NCBI RefSeq assembly: GCF_000513195.1
Contig: NZ_CBVI010000133.1
Span: 1 to 41,470, forward strand
Reading direction: 5' to 3'
DNA from: Bacteroides timonensis
GTDB taxonomy: Bacteria; Bacteroidota; Bacteroidia; Bacteroidales; Bacteroidaceae
DNA length: 41,470 nt
The number at the start of each line of letters is the position of its first letter. Positions within the stretch are counted from its first letter, which is position 1. The notes beneath the pieces were generated by a model. It did no database searches and was not told the origin of the DNA. It worked only from the letters and a program-made list of their open reading frames with translations. Shown in pieces: positions 32,123-41,460 of the stretch. The position numbers and the translations under genes were made by a program.

Positions 32123-34644
32123 AAAACGTATTGAAAGCGGAAACACTGGAACGCAAGTTTCCCCTGCTGGCCGTGGAGAATGGTTGCGTAGTGAGTAAGG
32201 ATGCAGACCTGACAGTGGTTTTCGAGGTGGAACTCCCCGAACTCTACACCGTGACGGCAGACGAATACGAGGCCATCCATTCCTCGTGGATAAAGGCAAT
32301 AAAGGTACTGCCCAATTATTCGGTTGTCTGCAAGCAGGACTGGTTCACGAAAGAAAACTATTCCCCCGGCTTTAAAACGGAAGAACAGAGTTTCCTCTCT
32401 AAAAGCTATGAACGCCATTTCAACGAGCGTCCGTACCTGAACCATAAATGTTACCTGTACTTGACGAAGACCACCCGTGAACGCAGCCGGCAAAGGAGCG
32501 ACTTTAACACGCTCTGCCGTGGCTTCCTTTTGTCTAAAGAAATAACCGACAAGGATATGGCAGCCAGATTTATGGAAGCGGTGGAGCAGTTTGAACGCAT
32601 CATGAATGATTCGGGGCTTGTTAGCCTTCGCCGTCTGGAAGCGGACGAGATCACCGGTACGAAAGAGGGCCCTGGGCTGGTGGAGAAATGCTTTTCACTG
32701 TCCCTTGAAAACAAGACAGCCGTCCTTCAGGACATCTGCCTCAAACCGGGCAGGATGCGCGTCGGTGATAAGCGGCTCTGCCTGCACACCCTTTCGGATA
32801 CGGCAGACCTGCCGGGTAAAGTGTCCACTGATATGCGTTATGAGCGTATGTCTACCGACCGCAGTGACTGCCGCCTTTCGTTTGCCGCTCCGGTAGGCCT
32901 GCTGCTCTCGTGCAACCACATTTATCACCAGTTTATATTCATTGACGACGCGCAGGAAATTCTCCAGTCGATGGAAAAGACCTCCCGCAATATGCTCTCG
33001 CTCTCGAAGTACAGCCGTAGCAATGCCGTCAATCAGGAATGGACGGAGATGTATCTGGACGAGGCACACACCAAAGGCGTATTGCCCGTGCGCTGCCACT
33101 GTAACGTGATGGCATGGGCGGAAGATGCAGAGGAATTCAGAAGGATAAAGAACGATACGGGCAGCCAGCTTGCCATGATGGAATGTACGCCCCGTTACAA
33201 CACAGTGGATACTCCGGTGCTCTATTGGGCGGGTATTCCCGGCAATGCCGGTGATTTCCCGGCGGAAGAATCATTCTACACGTTCTTGGAACAAGCGGTC
33301 TGTTTCTTTACTGCTGAAACCAACTACCGTAGCTCGCCCAGCCCATTTGGTATCCGCATGGCTGACCGGCAGAACGGTATTCCTATTCATGTGGACATAT
33401 CCGATTTGCCTATGAAGCGGGGCATCATCACGAACCGTAACAAGTTTATACTGGGTCCTTCGGGCAGCGGAAAGTCGTTCTTTACCAACCACCTTGTGCG
33501 GCAGTATTATGAACAAGGCACGCATATCCTGCTGGTGGATACGGGTAACAGCTATCAGGGATTGTGTCGCATGATCCATGACAGGACACACGGGGAGGAT
33601 GGGATTTACATTACGTATGAAGAAAACAACCCGATTGCTTTCAATCCTTTTTATACTGACAATAGACAGCTTGACGTGGAGAAACGTGAGAGTATCAAAA
33701 CACTCATTCTGACTCTCTGGAAACGTGAGGATGAAGCCCCGAAACGTTCGGAGGAGGTGGCGCTTTCCGGTGCGGTAAACGCCTATATCCGGAAGATTAT
33801 GGAAGACGAAACAATCAAGCCCGACTTCAACGGTTTCTATGAATTCGTCCGTGATGACTACCGCCGGATGATCGAGGAAAAGAAAGTACGCGAAAAGGAT
33901 TTCGACATTGACGGATTCTTGAATGTACTGGAGCCGTTCTACAAAGGCGGTGACTATGATTTCCTGCTGAATTCTGACAAGGAGCTTGACCTGACCCATA
34001 AACGGTTCATTGTCTTCGAACTGGATAATATCAGTTCAAATAAGGTACTTCTTCCGGTGGTGACGCTGATTATCATGGAAACCTTCATTTCCAAAATGAG
34101 AAAGCTCCAGGGCATCCGCAAGATGATCTTGATTGAAGAGTGCTGGAAAGCCCTTATGTCCGCCAATATGAGTGAATACATAAAGTATCTTTTTAAGACC
34201 GTCCGGAAATATTTCGGTGAGGCAGTGGTGGTTACGCAGGAAGTGGACGACATTATCAGTTCGCCTATTGTAAAGGAAGCCATCATCAACAATTCGGACT
34301 GCAAGATACTGCTTGACCAGCGCAAGTATATGAACAAGTTCGAGCATATCCAGAAGCTTCTGGGACTCACGGAGAAAGAAAAGGGACAAATCCTTTCTAT
34401 TAACCAGGCGAACCATCCGGGACGCTTCTACCGTGAAGTATGGATCGGTCTGGGCGGCACCCATTCGGCGGTGTATGCTACGGAAGTAAGCGAAGAAGAG
34501 TACTACACGTTCACGACAGAAGAATCAGAGAAACTGGAAGTCCGGAAGATGTCGGAAGAACTTGGCGGCAATCTTGAACTTGCCATCCGGCGGCTGGCTG
34601 AAAAGAAACGGGAAGAACAAAAACAAGTATCAACACCTAAATGA
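32119..34644 (+). CDS. traG: TraG: VirB4-like conjugation ATPase
   Basis: An 841-residue ATPase that powers assembly and DNA transfer of the type IV channel. The N-terminal half is the family-specific domain. The C-terminal half has Walker A GPSGSGKS (446-453) and Walker B KMILIEECWKAL (about 668-675), followed by VVVTQEVDDIISS. The full length is intact. It starts inside the traF stop and is followed by traH after 9 bp. Confidence 0.92.
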   Translation: MKNVLKAETLERKFPLLAVENGCVVSKDADLTVVFEVELPELYTVTADEYEAIHSSWIKAIKVLPNYSVVCKQDWFTKENYSPGFKTEEQSFLSKSYERHFNERPYLNHKCYLYLTKTTRERSRQRSDFNTLCRGFLLSKEITDKDMAARFMEAVEQFERIMNDSGLVSLRRLEADEITGTKEGPGLVEKCFSLSLENKTAVLQDICLKPGRMRVGDKRLCLHTLSDTADLPGKVSTDMRYERMSTDRSDCRLSFAAPVGLLLSCNHIYHQFIFIDDAQEILQSMEKTSRNMLSLSKYSRSNAVNQEWTEMYLDEAHTKGVLPVRCHCNVMAWAEDAEEFRRIKNDTGSQLAMMECTPRYNTVDTPVLYWAGIPGNAGDFPAEESFYTFLEQAVCFFTAETNYRSSPSPFGIRMADRQNGIPIHVDISDLPMKRGIITNRNKFILGPSGSGKSFFTNHLVRQYYEQGTHILLVDTGNSYQGLCRMIHDRTHGEDGIYITYEENNPIAFNPFYTDNRQLDVEKRESIKTLILTLWKREDEAPKRSEEVALSGAVNAYIRKIMEDETIKPDFNGFYEFVRDDYRRMIEEKKVREKDFDIDGFLNVLEPFYKGGDYDFLLNSDKELDLTHKRFIVFELDNISSNKVLLPVVTLIIMETFISKMRKLQGIRKMILIEECWKALMSANMSEYIKYLFKTVRKYFGEAVVVTQEVDDIISSPIVKEAIINNSDCKILLDQRKYMNKFEHIQKLLGLTEKEKGQILSINQANHPGRFYREVWIGLGGTHSAVYATEVSEEEYYTFTTEESEKLEVRKMSEELGGNLELAIRRLAEKKREEQKQVSTPK

Positions 34645-34653
34645 AAACAACGG

Positions 34654-35016
34654 ATGAGAAACAGACAACTATTGAAACTGGCACTCTGCCTGATAGGCGT
34701 AGCCTCACTGGTGCTACAGGGATGTGCGGATATGAACGGAAGAACGGACCGCGATAAACTGTGCGGTTCGTGGAGCAGCGTAGAGGGCAAGCCTGACGTG
34801 CTGATTTACAAGGAGGGCGAATCCTACAAGGTGACGGTCTTTTCACGCAGCGGAAAGATGCGCCGTCTGAAACCACAGACGTACCTGCTGGTGGAAGAAA
34901 ACGGCAATCTCTTCATCAATACCGGATACCGCATTGACGTATCCTACAATGAAGCGGCGGACGTGCTTACCTTTTCACCGAACGGGGATTACGTGCGAAA
35001 AGAAAATGAACACTAA
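34654..35016 (+). CDS. traH: TraH-like lipoprotein (DUF3876)
   Basis: A 120-residue protein with a lipoprotein signal (LALCLIGVASLVLQGC, Cys at about 24), so it is probably membrane-anchored in the periplasm or outer membrane. The mature part is a small beta-rich domain starting LCGSWSSVEGKPDVLIYKEG, matching DUF3876. It lies between traG and traI, where traH of CTnDOT-like elements is found. Its function is not known. Confidence 0.65.
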   Translation: MRNRQLLKLALCLIGVASLVLQGCADMNGRTDRDKLCGSWSSVEGKPDVLIYKEGESYKVTVFSRSGKMRRLKPQTYLLVEENGNLFINTGYRIDVSYNEAADVLTFSPNGDYVRKENEH

Positions 35017-35099
35017 AAACCTGGCGGAATGACTTCACGACCGTACGGAAATGAAACGAATGCAATCCGGTCTTTTCGTATCTCCGGCAAGGCTTTCCC

Positions 35100-35187
35100 G
35101 AGTCGCCGACAAGAGGACCTCGAGTCGCCGACAAGACAGCCACAAGTCAGCGACAAGACAACTTCGATTCAGCGGGCAATCTGTGCC
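35100..35187. repeat. 22-bp tandem repeats between traH and traI
   Basis: Four consecutive units with an exact 22-bp period start at 35100, 35122, 35144 and 35166. The first two share GAGTCGCCGACAAGA; the third reads AAGTCAGCGACAAGA and the fourth GATTCAGCGGGCAAT. The period is not a multiple of three, so it is not coding. They fill much of a 236-bp gap (35017-35252) in a tightly packed operon, which has no other gene. Confidence 0.75.
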
Positions 35188-35252
35188 GGACTGATTCAAT
35201 AGCGGTACGGAAAGAATTAATTCCGCCGGCGGATTCACTAAAACAAAAGCAT

Positions 35253-35882
35253 ATGAAGAAAAAGACAATCCTAATCTGCATGGCCCTTGCACTGGGCATC
35301 ACCCGGGCAAGCGCCCAATGGGTGGTTACCGACCCCGGCAATCTCGCCCAGAGTATCATCAATATGTCGGACAATATTACGCATACTTCCAAGACTGCAA
35401 CCAGTACCGCACAGAGTTTTTCCGAGACGGTCAAAATTTACCAGCAGGCTAAAAAGTACTACGATGCGCTCAAGTCCGTGAACAATCTGGTGAAGGATGC
35501 CCGCAAGGTCCGTGAAATCATCCTGATGGTAGGTGACGTGTCAGATATCTATGTCACCAACTTCGGCAGGATGATGAACGATGAGAACTTTTCGGCAAAG
35601 GAACTGGACGCCATCGCTTACGGCTACACCGAACTTCTGGAGGAGAGCAACGGAGTGTTGCAGGACCTCAAACAGGTCATCAATGTCAGCACGCTGAGTA
35701 TGACGGACAAGGACCGCATGGACGTGGTGGATGAATGCTACCGCAATATGCGCCGCTACCGGAACCTTGTCAGCTACTATACGAACAAGAACATCGCCGT
35801 GAGCTACCTGCGTGCCAAGAAAAAGAATGACTTGGACCGTGTGATGCGGCTTTACGGGGATGAAAACGCTAAATACTGGTAG
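35253..35882 (+). CDS. traI: TraI: DUF4141 conjugation protein (VirB5-like role)
   Basis: A 209-residue exported protein with a signal peptide (KKKTILICMALALGITRASA). The mature part is helical, including NLAQSIINMSDNITHTSKTA and IYQQAKKYYDALKSVNNLVK, matching DUF4141/TraI of Bacteroidetes ICEs. The helical periplasmic architecture resembles minor-pilin VirB5 proteins, but equivalence is inference. It follows the 22-bp repeat region. Confidence 0.8.
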   Translation: MKKKTILICMALALGITRASAQWVVTDPGNLAQSIINMSDNITHTSKTATSTAQSFSETVKIYQQAKKYYDALKSVNNLVKDARKVREIILMVGDVSDIYVTNFGRMMNDENFSAKELDAIAYGYTELLEESNGVLQDLKQVINVSTLSMTDKDRMDVVDECYRNMRRYRNLVSYYTNKNIAVSYLRAKKKNDLDRVMRLYGDENAKYW

Positions 35883-35885
35883 CCT

Positions 35886-36899
35886 ATGGTACTGTTGTCA
35901 ATAGATTTTGCGAACCTCCATACGATTCTGGAGAGTCTGTATGAACAGATGATGCCGCTTTGCGAAGATATGCTGGATGTCGCCAAAGGCATCGCCGGGC
36001 TGGGTGCCCTTTTCTATGTAGCTGTCCGTGTCTGGCAGTCGATGGCACGTGCCGAACCGATAGATGTATATCCTTTGCTGCGTCCTTTTGCCCTTGGCAT
36101 CTGCATTCTCCTGTTTCCGACACTGGTGCTGGGAACCATGAACAGTATTCTCAGCCCCATCGTGCAGGGGACGCACAAGATGCTGGAAGGGCAGACGCTG
36201 GATATGCAGCAATACCGGGAGCAGAAAGAGAAACTGGAGAAAGAAGCCATGATGCGCAATCCTGAAACCGCCTATCTGGTCAGTGACGAGGAGTTTGACC
36301 GGCAGCTGGACGAGCTCGGCTGGTCACCGGGGGATGCCGCCACCCGTCTGGGCATGTATATGGAAGTGGGTATGTACAATATGGAAAAGAGCATCCGTGA
36401 TGCCTTCCGCAGCCTGCTTGAGCTGCTCTTTGCCGCGGCGTCCCTGCTGATAGACACGGTAAGAACCTTCTTTCTGGTAGTCCTTTCGGTGCTTGGTCCG
36501 ATAGCTTTCGCCATCTCCGTATGGGACGGCTTCCAGTCCACGCTCAGCCAGTGGTTTACGAGATACATATCCGTCTATCTATGGCTTCCGGTCAGTGACC
36601 TGTTCAGTAGCATGCTTGCCAAGATACAGGTATTGATGCTTCAGAGCGACATCGCCGAGTTGCAGGGAAACCCCGATTATTCGCTGGAGAATTCAAATAG
36701 CGTATACATAATTTTTATGCTCATCGGCATCATCGGATATTTTACCGTGCCAACGGTTGCCGGCTGGATCGTGCAGGCCGGAGGAGCCGGAAACTATTCC
36801 CGCAACCTGAACCGTACGGCAACAAAAGCCGGAAGTTTCGCAGCCGGCGTAGGCGGAGCGGTGCTTGGAAATATCGGAGGACGCATCCGTGGAAAATAA
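35886..36899 (+). CDS. traJ: TraJ: polytopic inner-membrane protein (VirB6-like)
   Basis: A 337-residue polytopic protein with at least five membrane segments, including GLGALFYVAVRVW, PFALGICILLFPTLVLG, TFFLVVLSVLGPIAFAISVW and VYIIFMLIGIIGYFTVPTV. It would form part of the inner-membrane channel. The C-terminal tail is Gly/Ala-rich. It starts 3 bp after traI. Confidence 0.87.
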   Translation: MVLLSIDFANLHTILESLYEQMMPLCEDMLDVAKGIAGLGALFYVAVRVWQSMARAEPIDVYPLLRPFALGICILLFPTLVLGTMNSILSPIVQGTHKMLEGQTLDMQQYREQKEKLEKEAMMRNPETAYLVSDEEFDRQLDELGWSPGDAATRLGMYMEVGMYNMEKSIRDAFRSLLELLFAAASLLIDTVRTFFLVVLSVLGPIAFAISVWDGFQSTLSQWFTRYISVYLWLPVSDLFSSMLAKIQVLMLQSDIAELQGNPDYSLENSNSVYIIFMLIGIIGYFTVPTVAGWIVQAGGAGNYSRNLNRTATKAGSFAAGVGGAVLGNIGGRIRGK

Positions 36900-36920
36900 C
36901 CATTCAAAAACAAGTCATTT

Positions 36921-37544
36921 ATGGAATTCAAGTCATTAACCAATATTGAAAGCAGCTTCAAACGCATCCGCCTGATGCTGATAGCCTTTGTCTGCTGCTG
37001 TACCTTAGTCACCGGCTACGCGTTGTGGAGTTCCTACAGCTTTGCCGAAAAGCAGCGGGAGAAGATCTATGTGCTGGACGGTGGCAAGTCGCTGATGCTC
37101 GCCCTTTCGCAGGACCTTTCACAGAACCGTCCGGCAGAGGCGAGGGAGCATGTAAGGAGATTCCACGAACTCTTCTTCAGCCTTTCTCCGCAGAAAGACG
37201 CCATCGAGCATAATATCAACCGTGCCTTGCTGCTGGCCGACAAGAGCGCCTACCATTACTATGTGGACTTTGCCGAAAAGGGATATTACAACCGGCTTAT
37301 ATCGGGCAATATCAACCAGGTGCTGCAAGTGGACAGCGTAATCTGTGATTTCACCGGCTATCCCTACAAGGCAAGGACGTATGCCCGGCAGATGATTATC
37401 CGCGAAAGCAATGTCACGGAGCGTAGCCTGGTGACGGACTGCCAGCTCCAGAATGCGGTCCGTTCTGACGATAATCCGAACGGGTTCATCATCGAGAATT
37501 TCACTATTCTTGAGAACAAGGATTTAAGGAGCGTGGAACGATGA
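36921..37544 (+). CDS. traK: TraK: VirB8-like periplasmic scaffold protein
   Basis: A 207-residue protein with a short cytoplasmic start, one membrane segment (LIAFVCCCTLVTGYALW, about 17-33) and a periplasmic domain of mixed helices and strands ending in NGFIIENFTILENKDL. This is the topology of VirB8-type scaffolds. It overlaps traL by 4 bp (ATGA). Confidence 0.87.
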   Translation: MEFKSLTNIESSFKRIRLMLIAFVCCCTLVTGYALWSSYSFAEKQREKIYVLDGGKSLMLALSQDLSQNRPAEAREHVRRFHELFFSLSPQKDAIEHNINRALLLADKSAYHYYVDFAEKGYYNRLISGNINQVLQVDSVICDFTGYPYKARTYARQMIIRESNVTERSLVTDCQLQNAVRSDDNPNGFIIENFTILENKDLRSVER

Positions 37545-37849
37545 AAAGAAGAAACAACTATTTGAAACGGGCGGACAGCCTGATGCGCTGGTACTGCCGC
37601 AAACTGACAGAGAGACAACGGGTGGCTGTCGTAGCTACGGCATTCGTGCTTTTCATGGCAAGCTGCCTTTATATGATCGCCTCTTCACTCACCGGGTTCG
37701 GGAAGCCGGACGGAAGTCCGGAGATAGAGCATATACGTTCACCCCGGCAGATGCTTGACGGCGTTAAGAGAAACGAGAACAATCACTTTAAGGACTATTA
37801 CGATTATGGATATCCAGAAAATCAAGACACGGTTAGGCTTGTCTCCTGA
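37541..37849 (+). CDS. traL: TraL: DUF3989 small membrane protein
   Basis: A 102-residue protein with a basic N-terminus, one membrane segment (VAVVATAFVLFMASCLYMI, about 28-46) and a polar periplasmic tail. It matches TraL (DUF3989) by size and position between traK and traM. The last 44 bp overlap the traM start, an unusually deep overlap that implies coupled translation. Confidence 0.78.
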   Translation: MKRRNNYLKRADSLMRWYCRKLTERQRVAVVATAFVLFMASCLYMIASSLTGFGKPDGSPEIEHIRSPRQMLDGVKRNENNHFKDYYDYGYPENQDTVRLVS

Positions 37850-39098
37850 TAAGCCGCTGACACCGGAAGAGAAGCGCAGACGCGCACGGTATATCATCTA
37901 TCCCGTATTCTTCCTGATCTTCGCAGCCTGTATCTGGCTGATTTTCTCCCCGTCGGAAAAGGACAGGGCGGAAGAGGAAAAAGGCAAAGGATTCAATACG
38001 GAAATACCGTCCCCCCTGCAGCAACAGATGGAGGGGAACAAGATGACCGCATACGAACGGGAAGAGCTGGCCAGAAAAGAAAAACAGCGCAAGGGTACGT
38101 TTCAGGAGATGGCCTCACTGTTCGGTAAAGCCAAGAATGATACGGTACATCTGCCGGACAGAATGGTAGAACTGCCAGAAGAACCGGCAGAAAAGAGAGT
38201 CGGCAGTTCCCATAACACGGTGCGTTCTTCCGCGAATGCATATCGAAACATGAATCATACGCTTGACAACTTCTACACCCGGACAGATGATCCGGAAAAG
38301 AGGGAACTGCTAAGGCGTATTGAAGAGCTGGAACGGGAGCAGAAGACACAAAAAGAGCCTGAGGAGAACACGATGGAAGAGAAAATGGCCCTGATGGAGA
38401 AATCCTACGAGCTTGCCGCCAGATATAACGGCAAGCAGACGGCTACGGTTTCACCCGTGAAAGACGAGAGGAAACGGACTGCGGCAAAACCGGTGAAGCA
38501 GGTACGGCAGCAGGTGGTGTCCTCCCTGGCACAGCCAATGAGCGATGAGGAGTTTATTTCCGGTTTTACGGGTGGCAGGAACATGGGATTCAACACTCCC
38601 GTAGGCAAGACACTCACTTCGGACAGGAACACCATTCCTGCCTGCGTACATGGTACACAGACCGTATCGGACGGGCAGGCACTCCGTCTCAGGCTGTTGG
38701 AACCGATGGTAGTCGATGACCGTTTTATCCCCAAAGGCACTGTGCTGGTTGGAGGTACCCGTATACAGGGAGAACGTCTCGATATTGTCATCAATGCCGT
38801 GGAATACAAAGGTTCGGTCATTCCGGTGGAACTTGAAGTATATGACGCGGACGGACAACAGGGCATCCTTATACCCAACTCGATGGAGTATGATGCGGTG
38901 CGTGAGATAGCGGCCAATATGGGAACCTCGATGAACAGCAGCATCAATATTTCTACGGATGCCGGGGCGCAGATCGCTTCAGACTTGGGAAAAGGTGTGA
39001 TACAGGGTGTATCGGGGTATATATCCAAGAAGATGCGGACAGTAAAGATTACGCTCAAAGCCGGACACAGGCTGTTGCTGCATTCACCTGAGCAATGA
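37806..39098 (+). CDS. traM: TraM: VirB10-like channel protein
   Basis: The start is taken at ATG 37806 (MDIQKIKTRLGLSPDKPLTP), giving 430 residues; the earlier ATG at 37755 would overlap traL by 95 bp. It has one membrane segment (YIIYPVFFLIFAACIWLIF) and a long Glu/Lys-rich linker with coiled-coil character. A C-terminal TrbI/VirB10-type domain follows (ALRLRLLEPMVVDDRFIPKG and IQGERLDIVINAVEY). It bridges the inner and outer membranes of the channel. Confidence 0.88.
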   Translation: MDIQKIKTRLGLSPDKPLTPEEKRRRARYIIYPVFFLIFAACIWLIFSPSEKDRAEEEKGKGFNTEIPSPLQQQMEGNKMTAYEREELARKEKQRKGTFQEMASLFGKAKNDTVHLPDRMVELPEEPAEKRVGSSHNTVRSSANAYRNMNHTLDNFYTRTDDPEKRELLRRIEELEREQKTQKEPEENTMEEKMALMEKSYELAARYNGKQTATVSPVKDERKRTAAKPVKQVRQQVVSSLAQPMSDEEFISGFTGGRNMGFNTPVGKTLTSDRNTIPACVHGTQTVSDGQALRLRLLEPMVVDDRFIPKGTVLVGGTRIQGERLDIVINAVEYKGSVIPVELEVYDADGQQGILIPNSMEYDAVREIAANMGTSMNSSINISTDAGAQIASDLGKGVIQGVSGYISKKMRTVKITLKAGHRLLLHSPEQ

Positions 39099-39138
39099 AT
39101 AGAAACCCAATTATTAACCAATCATTCAACAATCGGAC

Positions 39139-40056
39139 ATGAAGAAGATTCTGATGATGTTTTTTGCCCTTTTAACGGGCGTAGTGGCTGCCCATGCGCA
39201 GCAGAGTAGCGGAGATTATTTTGAAGGTTTGAGCCGCAAGATCGGTTTTAGCCAAATGATTCCCCCGCATGGTCTGGAAATCACTTACGACAAGACGGTG
39301 CATATTATTTTCCCTTCTCCCATCAAGTACGTGGACTTGGGTTCCACCAACCTGATTGCCGGCAAGGCGGATGCCGCTGAAAATGTAATCCGCGTGAAAG
39401 CTACCAAGAAGCATTTCCGTGATGAAACGAATATGAGTGTCATCACAGAAGATGGAAACTTCTACACATTCAATGTCAAGTACGCGGACGAACCGCTGCT
39501 GCTTAATGTGGAGATGTGCGACTTCATCCATGACGGGGAAACGGTCAACCGTCCGAATAATGCCATGGAAATCTATTTGCAAGAACTGGGCAATGAATCC
39601 CCGCGTCTGGTACATCTGATTATGAAGTCCGTACACAAGCAGGACAAACGTCGTATCAAGCACATCGGTTGCAAACGCTTCGGGGTGCAGTTCCTGCTCA
39701 AAGGGCTTTACGCTCATAATGACCTGCTGTATTTTCATACGCAGGTAAAAAATGAGACGAACGTGCCTTTCGATGTCGATTTTGTGACTTTCAAGGTTGT
39801 GGATAAAAAGGTGGTAAAGCGCACTGCCATGCAGGAACAGGTGATTTATCCGCTACGTGCCTACAGCTATGTGACCCGTGTGGACGGCAAGGATTCCGAA
39901 TGTACGGTGTACGCCCTGCCCAAGTTCACGATACCGGAGGACAAGAAACTGATCGTGGAGATGTACGAGAAACAAGGCGGACGCCACCAGACCTTTGATG
40001 TGGACAATGAGGACCTTGTACGTGCGGAAACTATTAATGAGTTGAAAGTCAGATGA
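39139..40056 (+). CDS. traN: TraN: DUF4138, VirB9-like outer-membrane channel component
   Basis: A 305-residue exported protein with a signal peptide (ILMMFFALLTGVVAAHAQ). The N-terminal domain begins LEITYDKTVHIIFPSPIKYV and continues VDLGSTNLIAGKADAAENVI, typical of DUF4138/TraN. The C-terminal domain is beta-rich. VirB9-like proteins join the VirB10-like TraM at the outer membrane. It overlaps traO by 4 bp. Confidence 0.87.
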   Translation: MKKILMMFFALLTGVVAAHAQQSSGDYFEGLSRKIGFSQMIPPHGLEITYDKTVHIIFPSPIKYVDLGSTNLIAGKADAAENVIRVKATKKHFRDETNMSVITEDGNFYTFNVKYADEPLLLNVEMCDFIHDGETVNRPNNAMEIYLQELGNESPRLVHLIMKSVHKQDKRRIKHIGCKRFGVQFLLKGLYAHNDLLYFHTQVKNETNVPFDVDFVTFKVVDKKVVKRTAMQEQVIYPLRAYSYVTRVDGKDSECTVYALPKFTIPEDKKLIVEMYEKQGGRHQTFDVDNEDLVRAETINELKVR

Positions 40057-40640
40057 AAGCACGCATGAAGTTTGTAATGCTGTTTACAGCCATGCTTGCC
40101 CTCTTTGCAGGGCAGGCAAAGGCGCAACGCTGCCTGCCGGGCATGAAAGGTGTGCAGTTTACAGCGGAAATGGTGGACGGTTTTTACAGCAAGGCGAACC
40201 GTGGTGATGCGGGTTTTGCTTTCGGTATTGCCGTTTCCACGTATGCCAAAGGTGAAAACAAATGGGTATTCGGTGCTGAAATCATGCAGCGATACTATCC
40301 CTATCGCAGTAGTCGTATTCCTTTGGGACAGTACACGGCGGAGGGAGGTTACTTCTATAATTTCTTTTCCGATCCGAAGAAAATTGTTTTTCTGAATGTC
40401 GGCGTTTCCGGCATGATGGGGTATGAAGCGGTCAACGGCGGAAAAAAACTGCTGTCTGACGGTGCGGCCCTTAGAAAATATGAATCATTCATTTATGGCG
40501 GATCAGTGACATTGGAAGCGGAAACTTACCTGTCGGATAAGGTGGTCCTGTTGTTACGGCTACGTGAACGTATTATTTGGGGTAGTGCCGCCAAACATTT
40601 TCACACCCAGTATGCTTTGGGCATCAAATACATTTTATAA
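40053..40640 (+). CDS. traO: TraO: outer-membrane-associated conjugation protein
   Basis: A 195-residue exported protein with a signal peptide (FVMLFTAMLALFAGQAKAQ). Alternating hydrophobic strands follow (for example GYFYNFFSDPKKIVFLNVGV), and the C-terminus is amphipathic with terminal YALGIKYIL, consistent with a small outer-membrane beta-barrel. It matches TraO by position. traP, which normally follows, is absent. Confidence 0.82.
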   Translation: MKARMKFVMLFTAMLALFAGQAKAQRCLPGMKGVQFTAEMVDGFYSKANRGDAGFAFGIAVSTYAKGENKWVFGAEIMQRYYPYRSSRIPLGQYTAEGGYFYNFFSDPKKIVFLNVGVSGMMGYEAVNGGKKLLSDGAALRKYESFIYGGSVTLEAETYLSDKVVLLLRLRERIIWGSAAKHFHTQYALGIKYIL

Positions 40641-40653
40641 CGACTAAATCCAT

Positions 40654-41133
40654 ATGAACATGAGAAAGATACTTTATTTTATGATGATTACCTGTTGCAT
40701 GGCAGCCGCCTTTTTTTGTCTTGGTTCTTGTGACAGCAACCTGGATATTCTGCAGGACTACCCGTTCACGGTAGAAGCCATGCCGGTGGCGGATAAGATT
40801 AAGAATGGCGAGACGGTGGAAATCCGTCTGGAAATCTTGTCGGACGGTGACTTTAACGGAACAGTTTATACCTTGCGTTATTTTCAGCCGTCCGGAGACG
40901 GCTTGTTGAAAATGGAAGATGGCACTGTACTCAAGCCCAATGACCGCTATCTGTTGAATGAAAAGAAATTCAGGCTGTATTATACATCCAAGAGTGCGGA
41001 TGAGGCACAGACCATTGATTTGTATTTTGAAAATAACTGGAAAGATATCCGGCGGCTCAGTTTTGATTTCAATAACAAGGATACAGGGAATGAGGATGAA
41101 GTAAAGGAAAGTGCAACCGAAAAGAAAGTTTAG
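40654..41133 (+). CDS. traQ: TraQ: DUF3872 lipoprotein
   Basis: A 159-residue protein with a lipoprotein signal (MITCCMAAAFFCLGSC, lipobox near LGSC). The mature domain is beta-rich, including YPFTVEAMPVADKIKNGETV, and matches DUF3872/TraQ. A second in-frame ATG at 40660 is an equally possible start. It lies 13 bp after traO and 3 bp before the lysozyme-like gene. Confidence 0.82.
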   Translation: MNMRKILYFMMITCCMAAAFFCLGSCDSNLDILQDYPFTVEAMPVADKIKNGETVEIRLEILSDGDFNGTVYTLRYFQPSGDGLLKMEDGTVLKPNDRYLLNEKKFRLYYTSKSADEAQTIDLYFENNWKDIRRLSFDFNNKDTGNEDEVKESATEKKV

Positions 41134-41136
41134 ATT

Positions 41137-41460
41137 ATGAAAAAGCTCTTGTTGGGTATTCTGCCATTCTTTATATTCAGTTTTATGCTCCGGGCGGATA
41201 ATCTGATAGTGTCCTATCCTGATGAAAAAGAAAAAACGTTGTTTGATAGCGCCGTTGAAATCGTTAAAAGATATGAGGGCTGGCATACGGCTCGGAATGC
41301 ACCTTACATCGGTTACGGTCACCGGTTGCTTCCGGGAGAACAACTTACTGCTGATTTGACAGAAGCACAAGCAGATTCATTATTAAGGTCGGATTTGATG
41401 AAGCGATGTGCAGTTTTCCGACGCTTCAATAAAGACTCTCTGCTGTTATCCGAAAGTTAG
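41137..41460 (+). CDS. Lysozyme-like (GH24-type) transfer-associated hydrolase, truncated
   Basis: A 107-residue protein with a signal peptide (LLLGILPFFIFSFMLRA) and the start of a lysozyme domain: VKRYEGWHTARNAPYIGYGH holds the likely catalytic Glu and the GYGH loop. Such enzymes open the peptidoglycan for the channel and usually follow traQ. The frame stops right after FNKDSLLLSES, where family members continue for another third of the domain. No other frame in the last bases of the window continues convincingly. The remainder is either deleted or lost to a frameshift, and the enzyme is probably inactive. Confidence 0.65.
   Translation: MKKLLLGILPFFIFSFMLRADNLIVSYPDEKEKTLFDSAVEIVKRYEGWHTARNAPYIGYGHRLLPGEQLTADLTEAQADSLLRSDLMKRCAVFRRFNKDSLLLSES

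Noticed and set aside
35100..35187. CRISPR-like array
   Set aside because: Units are contiguous with a 22-bp period, without unique spacers of regular size and without cas genes.
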